NCBI GenBank assembly: GCA_913774725.1
Contig: CAJYIG010000010.1
Location: 1-8,609, forward strand
Reading direction: 5' to 3'
DNA from: an uncultured Curtobacterium sp.
GTDB taxonomy: Bacteria; Actinomycetota; Actinomycetes; Actinomycetales; Microbacteriaceae
DNA length: 8,609 bases
The notes beneath the pieces were generated by a model, which made no database searches, was not told the DNA's origin, and saw only the letters and a program-made list of their open reading frames with translations. Below are positions 6,869 through 8,609 of this stretch, piece after piece. Position 1 is the first letter of the stretch, and every line of letters begins with the position of its first letter. A program made the position numbers and the translations under genes.

Positions 6869-6887
6869 TCAGGTCAGCCTAACCGGC
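6869..6887. promoter_or_regulatory. Putative DtxR/IdeR iron box upstream of mvaK1
   Basis: TCAGGTCAGCCTAACCGGC matches the DtxR/IdeR consensus TTAGGTTAGGCTAACCTAA (either S at the centre) at 14 of 19 positions. In the central 14 bases AGGTCAGCCTAACC (6871-6884) it matches 13. It starts 8 bp upstream of the mvaK1 start codon and covers the likely -10 hexamer, a position suited to repression under iron-replete conditions. The assignment rests on motif comparison alone; a chance match or another regulator is possible. Confidence 0.5.
6876..6881 (-). promoter_or_regulatory. Candidate -10 element of the mevalonate operon
   Basis: On the minus strand this reads TAGGCT, fitting the TAnnnT form of the -10 hexamer. 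It lies 14 nt before the mvaK1 ATG, implying a leader of about 7-8 nt, consistent with the absent Shine-Dalgarno site. The best -35 candidate is CGGACG at 6900-6905 (18-bp spacing), which keeps only the central GAC, so the promoter may be weak or activator-dependent. Confidence 0.45.
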
Positions 6888-6919
6888 CGGACAGGTCGCC
6901 GTCCGGTTGCAGGCTGCGA

Positions 6920-6947
6920 ACAACCTGGTTGTGCACAACCGAGTTGC
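6920..6947. promoter_or_regulatory. Tandem palindromic operator, probably for OhrR
   Basis: Two copies of an ACAAC-nnn-GTTG palindrome lie 15 bp apart. ACAACCTGGTTGT (6920-6932) is a perfect 13-bp palindrome; ACAACCGAGTTGC (6935-6947) is imperfect at the outer base. Their inner arms also form a perfect 14-bp palindrome, GGTTGTGCACAACC (6927-6940). The site is 17 bp upstream of ohrR and overlaps its probable promoter. MarR-family OhrR proteins bind such inverted repeats and repress their own operon until oxidised by organic peroxide. OhrR is the natural candidate by position. Confidence 0.7.
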
Positions 6948-6957
6948 GTGCCAGACT
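6929..6957 (+). promoter_or_regulatory. Candidate ohrR promoter
   Basis: A -35-like TTGTGC (6929-6934) and a -10-like CAGACT (6952-6957) are separated by 17 bp. The -10 ends six bases before the ATG at 6964, so transcription would begin at or next to the start codon, giving a leaderless mRNA. The -35 hexamer is inside the palindromic operator, which would let a bound repressor block RNA polymerase. The -10 match is modest (A and final T only). Confidence 0.4.
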
Positions 6958-6963
6958 GGCGGC

Positions 6964-7416
6964 ATGCCGGTGACCGACGAGATGGTGTGCTTCTCGCTGT
7001 ACGCGGCGTCCCGGGCCACGACCCAGGCGTACCGCGCGCTGCTCGAACCCTGGGGCCTCACCTACCCCCAGTACCTCGTCCTCGTGACCCTGTGGATCGA
7101 GGGCGACCAGACCGTGTCCACGCTCGGCGACCACCTGCAGCTCGACTCGGGCACGCTCTCACCGCTCCTGCGCCGCATGGAGCAGGCCGACCTGGTCCGT
7201 CGCGAGCGCCGCAGCACCGACGAACGCGTCGTCACGGTCACGCTCGGCGACCGCGGGCGCTCGATCCGCCCGGAGCTCGCCCACGTCCCGGCCCGCATCG
7301 CCGCCGGGATGGGCCTGTCCGACGAGCACGCCGCGCTCGAGCTCATCAGCACGCTGCAGCGCCTCACGGCCACCATGCACGCCGCCGCCGCGGACCCCGC
7401 GGTCGCGGCCGACTGA
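6964..7416 (+). CDS. ohrR: OhrR, MarR-family organic peroxide sensor/repressor
   Basis: A winged-helix MarR-family repressor that senses organic hydroperoxides and controls ohr. The 150-residue product opens with MVCFSLYAASRATTQAYR, whose Cys9 aligns with the reactive Cys15 of Bacillus subtilis OhrR; LTYPQYLVLVTLW and LDSGTLSPLLRRMEQADLV (recognition-helix region) and STDERVV (wing) follow. Cys9 is the only cysteine, so it is of the one-Cys type, which in known members is inactivated by mixed disulfide with a low-molecular-weight thiol or by overoxidation. ATG 6964 is preferred over an upstream in-frame TTG at 6907, which would place translation across the operator and add 19 residues not seen in the family. 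No clear Shine-Dalgarno site precedes it. ohr follows after 25 bp. Confidence 0.93.
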   Translation: MPVTDEMVCFSLYAASRATTQAYRALLEPWGLTYPQYLVLVTLWIEGDQTVSTLGDHLQLDSGTLSPLLRRMEQADLVRRERRSTDERVVTVTLGDRGRSIRPELAHVPARIAAGMGLSDEHAALELISTLQRLTATMHAAAADPAVAAD

Positions 7417-7422
7417 CCCCAC

Positions 7423-7436
7423 GAAGGAAGGAAGGA
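7423..7436 (+). promoter_or_regulatory. Repeated GAAG ribosome-binding site of ohr
   Basis: GAAGGAAGGAAGGA is a run of three GAAG units giving several overlapping AAGGA cores, ending five bases before the ohr ATG at 7442. It should give strong initiation for ohr relative to ohrR, which has no clear site. Confidence 0.75.
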
Positions 7437-7441
7437 CCCCC

Positions 7442-7864
7442 ATGGACGTCCTCTACACCGCCGAGGCCCTCGCCACGGGCGAAGGCCGCAACGGCCACGT
7501 CGCCACCAGCGACGGTCGCGTCGAGCACGACCTCGCCATCCCGAAGGAGATGGGAGGCTCCGGCAACGGCGCGAACCCCGAGCAGCTCTTCGCTGCCGGC
7601 TACGCCGCGTGCTTCCACTCCGCGCTGCAGGGCGTCGCCCGCGCGCAGAAGGTGAAGATCACCGACTCGACCGTCGGCGGCCGCGTCTCGATCGGCCCGA
7701 ACGGCCAGGGCGGGTACCAGCTCGCCGTCATGCTCGAGGTCGTCATCCCGGACGTCGAGCACGACGTCGCCCAGGCCCTCGCGGACGCCGCGCACCAGGT
7801 CTGCCCGTACTCGAACGCCACCCGCGGCAACATCGACGTCACCATCGTCGTCTCGGAGGACTGA
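7442..7864 (+). CDS. ohr: Ohr, organic hydroperoxide reductase
   Basis: A thiol peroxidase of the OsmC/Ohr family that reduces organic (lipid-type) hydroperoxides to alcohols in the cytoplasm. The 140-residue length is normal. The two redox cysteines are present: Cys57 in AGYAACFHSAL and Cys121 in HQVCPYSNATRGN, the latter context being typical of Ohr rather than OsmC. The likely active-site Arg16 (GRNG) and Glu47 (NPEQLF) are also there. It follows ohrR by 25 bp on the same strand with its own strong ribosome-binding site and no visible terminator between, so the two are probably cotranscribed and repressed by OhrR. The next gene starts 3 bp after its stop codon. Confidence 0.96.
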   Translation: MDVLYTAEALATGEGRNGHVATSDGRVEHDLAIPKEMGGSGNGANPEQLFAAGYAACFHSALQGVARAQKVKITDSTVGGRVSIGPNGQGGYQLAVMLEVVIPDVEHDVAQALADAAHQVCPYSNATRGNIDVTIVVSED

Positions 7865-7867
7865 CCC

Positions 7868-8609
7868 ATGACCGACACCACCCCCACCACCATGCGCGCC
7901 GTCGTCCACGAGACCTTCGGTGAGCCCGCCGACGTCCTGACCGTCGCCGAGCGACCCGTCCCGCAGCCCGGCCCCGGCCAGGTGCTCGTCCGGACCGTCC
8001 TCTCCCCGATCCACAACCACGACCTGTGGACGATCCGCGGCACCTACGGCTTCAAGCCCGAACTCCCCGCCGCGAGCGGCACCGAGGCGCTCGGCGTCGT
8101 CGAGGCCCTCGGCGAGGGCGTCGACCGCCTGCAGGTCGGTCAGCGCGTCGCCGGCGGCACCTTCGGCGTCTGGGCCGAGTACTACGTCGCCGACGCCGCC
8201 GGGCTCGTCCCCGTGCCGGACGCCATGCCCGACGAGTCCGCCGCACAGCTCGTGTCGATGCCGTTCAGCGCGATCAGCCTGCTGCACTCGCTCGACCTGC
8301 ACGAGGGCGACTGGATCATCCAGAACGCCGCGAACGGCGCCGTCGGCCGCATGGTCGCACAGCTCGGCAAGGCCCGCGGCATCAACGTGATCGGCCTGGT
8401 CCGTCGCGCCGAGGGCGTCGAGGAACTCCGCGCCCAGGGCATCGACCGGATCGTCGCCACCGACGCGGACGACTGGAAGGACCAGGTCGCGGCCATCACC
8501 GGCGGCGCCCCGATCGTCGCGGGCGTCGAGTCCGTCGGCGGCAAGGCCGCCGGCGACATCGCCTCGGTGTTGGGCGAGAACGGCACGCTCGTCGTGTTCG
8601 GTGCGATGG
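7868..8609 (+). CDS. Zinc-independent MDR oxidoreductase (quinone/2-enoyl thioester reductase-like), 3' truncated by window edge
   Basis: The first 247 residues of a medium-chain dehydrogenase/reductase are visible; the frame is open at the right edge. The N-terminal GroES-like domain contains SPIHNHDLWTIRGTYGFKP (46-64) where zinc alcohol dehydrogenases have a catalytic Cys, so it looks zinc-free; Tyr60 aligns with the catalytic Tyr of enoyl thioester reductases (MECR/Etr1). The Rossmann domain begins with QNAANGAVGRMVAQLGKARG (152-171), also MECR-like, and NADPH is the probable cofactor. Start is ATG 7868, with GGAGGA (7855-7860) seven bases upstream inside the end of ohr; ATG 7892 is a less likely alternative. 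The 3-bp gap puts it in the ohrR-ohr operon, suggesting reduction of unsaturated carbonyl products of lipid peroxidation. Substrate is not determinable here. Confidence 0.85.
   Translation, partial: MTDTTPTTMRAVVHETFGEPADVLTVAERPVPQPGPGQVLVRTVLSPIHNHDLWTIRGTYGFKPELPAASGTEALGVVEALGEGVDRLQVGQRVAGGTFGVWAEYYVADAAGLVPVPDAMPDESAAQLVSMPFSAISLLHSLDLHEGDWIIQNAANGAVGRMVAQLGKARGINVIGLVRRAEGVEELRAQGIDRIVATDADDWKDQVAAITGGAPIVAGVESVGGKAAGDIASVLGENGTLVVFGAM

Noticed and set aside
6887..6906. CCGGAC/GTCCGG inverted repeat in the divergent region
   Set aside because: A 6-bp GC-only stem with an 8-nt loop is common by chance at this base composition; not claimed as an operator.
6907..6963. Upstream TTG start for ohrR
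   Set aside because: It would translate through the operator and add residues not found in the family; the ATG at 6964 places the sensing Cys close to the N-terminus as expected.
2698..6973. Three further long rightward frames (2698-4140, 3813-5279, 5162-6973) antisense to the mevalonate operon
   Set aside because: Same codon-bias effect; no recognisable domain, and the opposite strand carries intact enzymes with catalytic residues.
1..8609. Undescribed defence system, prophage, insertion sequence, tRNA or rRNA
   Set aside because: No transposase, integrase, attachment site, toxin-like gene, cloverleaf or rRNA sequence was seen; all coding regions belong to known metabolic or stress families.

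Overview
The window is high-GC DNA (roughly 70% G+C by eye) with third-codon positions almost entirely G or C, strong Shine-Dalgarno sites, stop/start overlaps and apparently leaderless transcripts. This suggests an actinobacterium. The gene set would fit Microbacteriaceae or relatives, but the family is an inference that cannot be settled from the sequence alone.

Layout. (1) 1-1298 (+): the C-terminal part of a CysJ-type diflavin reductase, cut by the left edge. (2) 1299-1528: a non-coding convergent junction holding a 19-bp tandem repeat, two smaller hairpins and a perfect 23-bp stem-loop that probably terminates transcription from both sides. (3) 6861 down to 1529 (-): a tightly packed five-gene mevalonate operon in the order mevalonate kinase, diphosphomevalonate decarboxylase, phosphomevalonate kinase, HMG-CoA reductase, HMG-CoA synthase. 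All four junctions overlap (TGATG, GTGA, ATGA, ATGA). Together the genes convert acetyl-CoA plus acetoacetyl-CoA to isopentenyl diphosphate. No IPP isomerase is present, although the known Streptomyces clusters carry a type II idi between the phosphomevalonate kinase and reductase genes. (4) 6862-6963: a 102-bp divergent promoter region. (5) 6964 to the right edge (+): a peroxide-response cluster of ohrR (one-Cys MarR-family sensor), ohr (organic hydroperoxide reductase) and a zinc-independent MDR reductase cut by the right edge.

The region of most interest is the divergent promoter. It holds two tandem copies of an ACAACnnnGTTG palindrome that overlap the likely ohrR promoter. Next to mvaK1 there is also a close match to the DtxR/IdeR iron box (AGGTCAGCCTAACC, 13 of 14 core positions), which overlaps the only good -10 hexamer for the mevalonate operon. 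If real, the iron-sulfur-independent route to isoprenoids would be controlled by iron. That makes physiological sense, because the alternative MEP route needs the Fe-S enzymes IspG and IspH. This is an inference from motif matching and needs testing.
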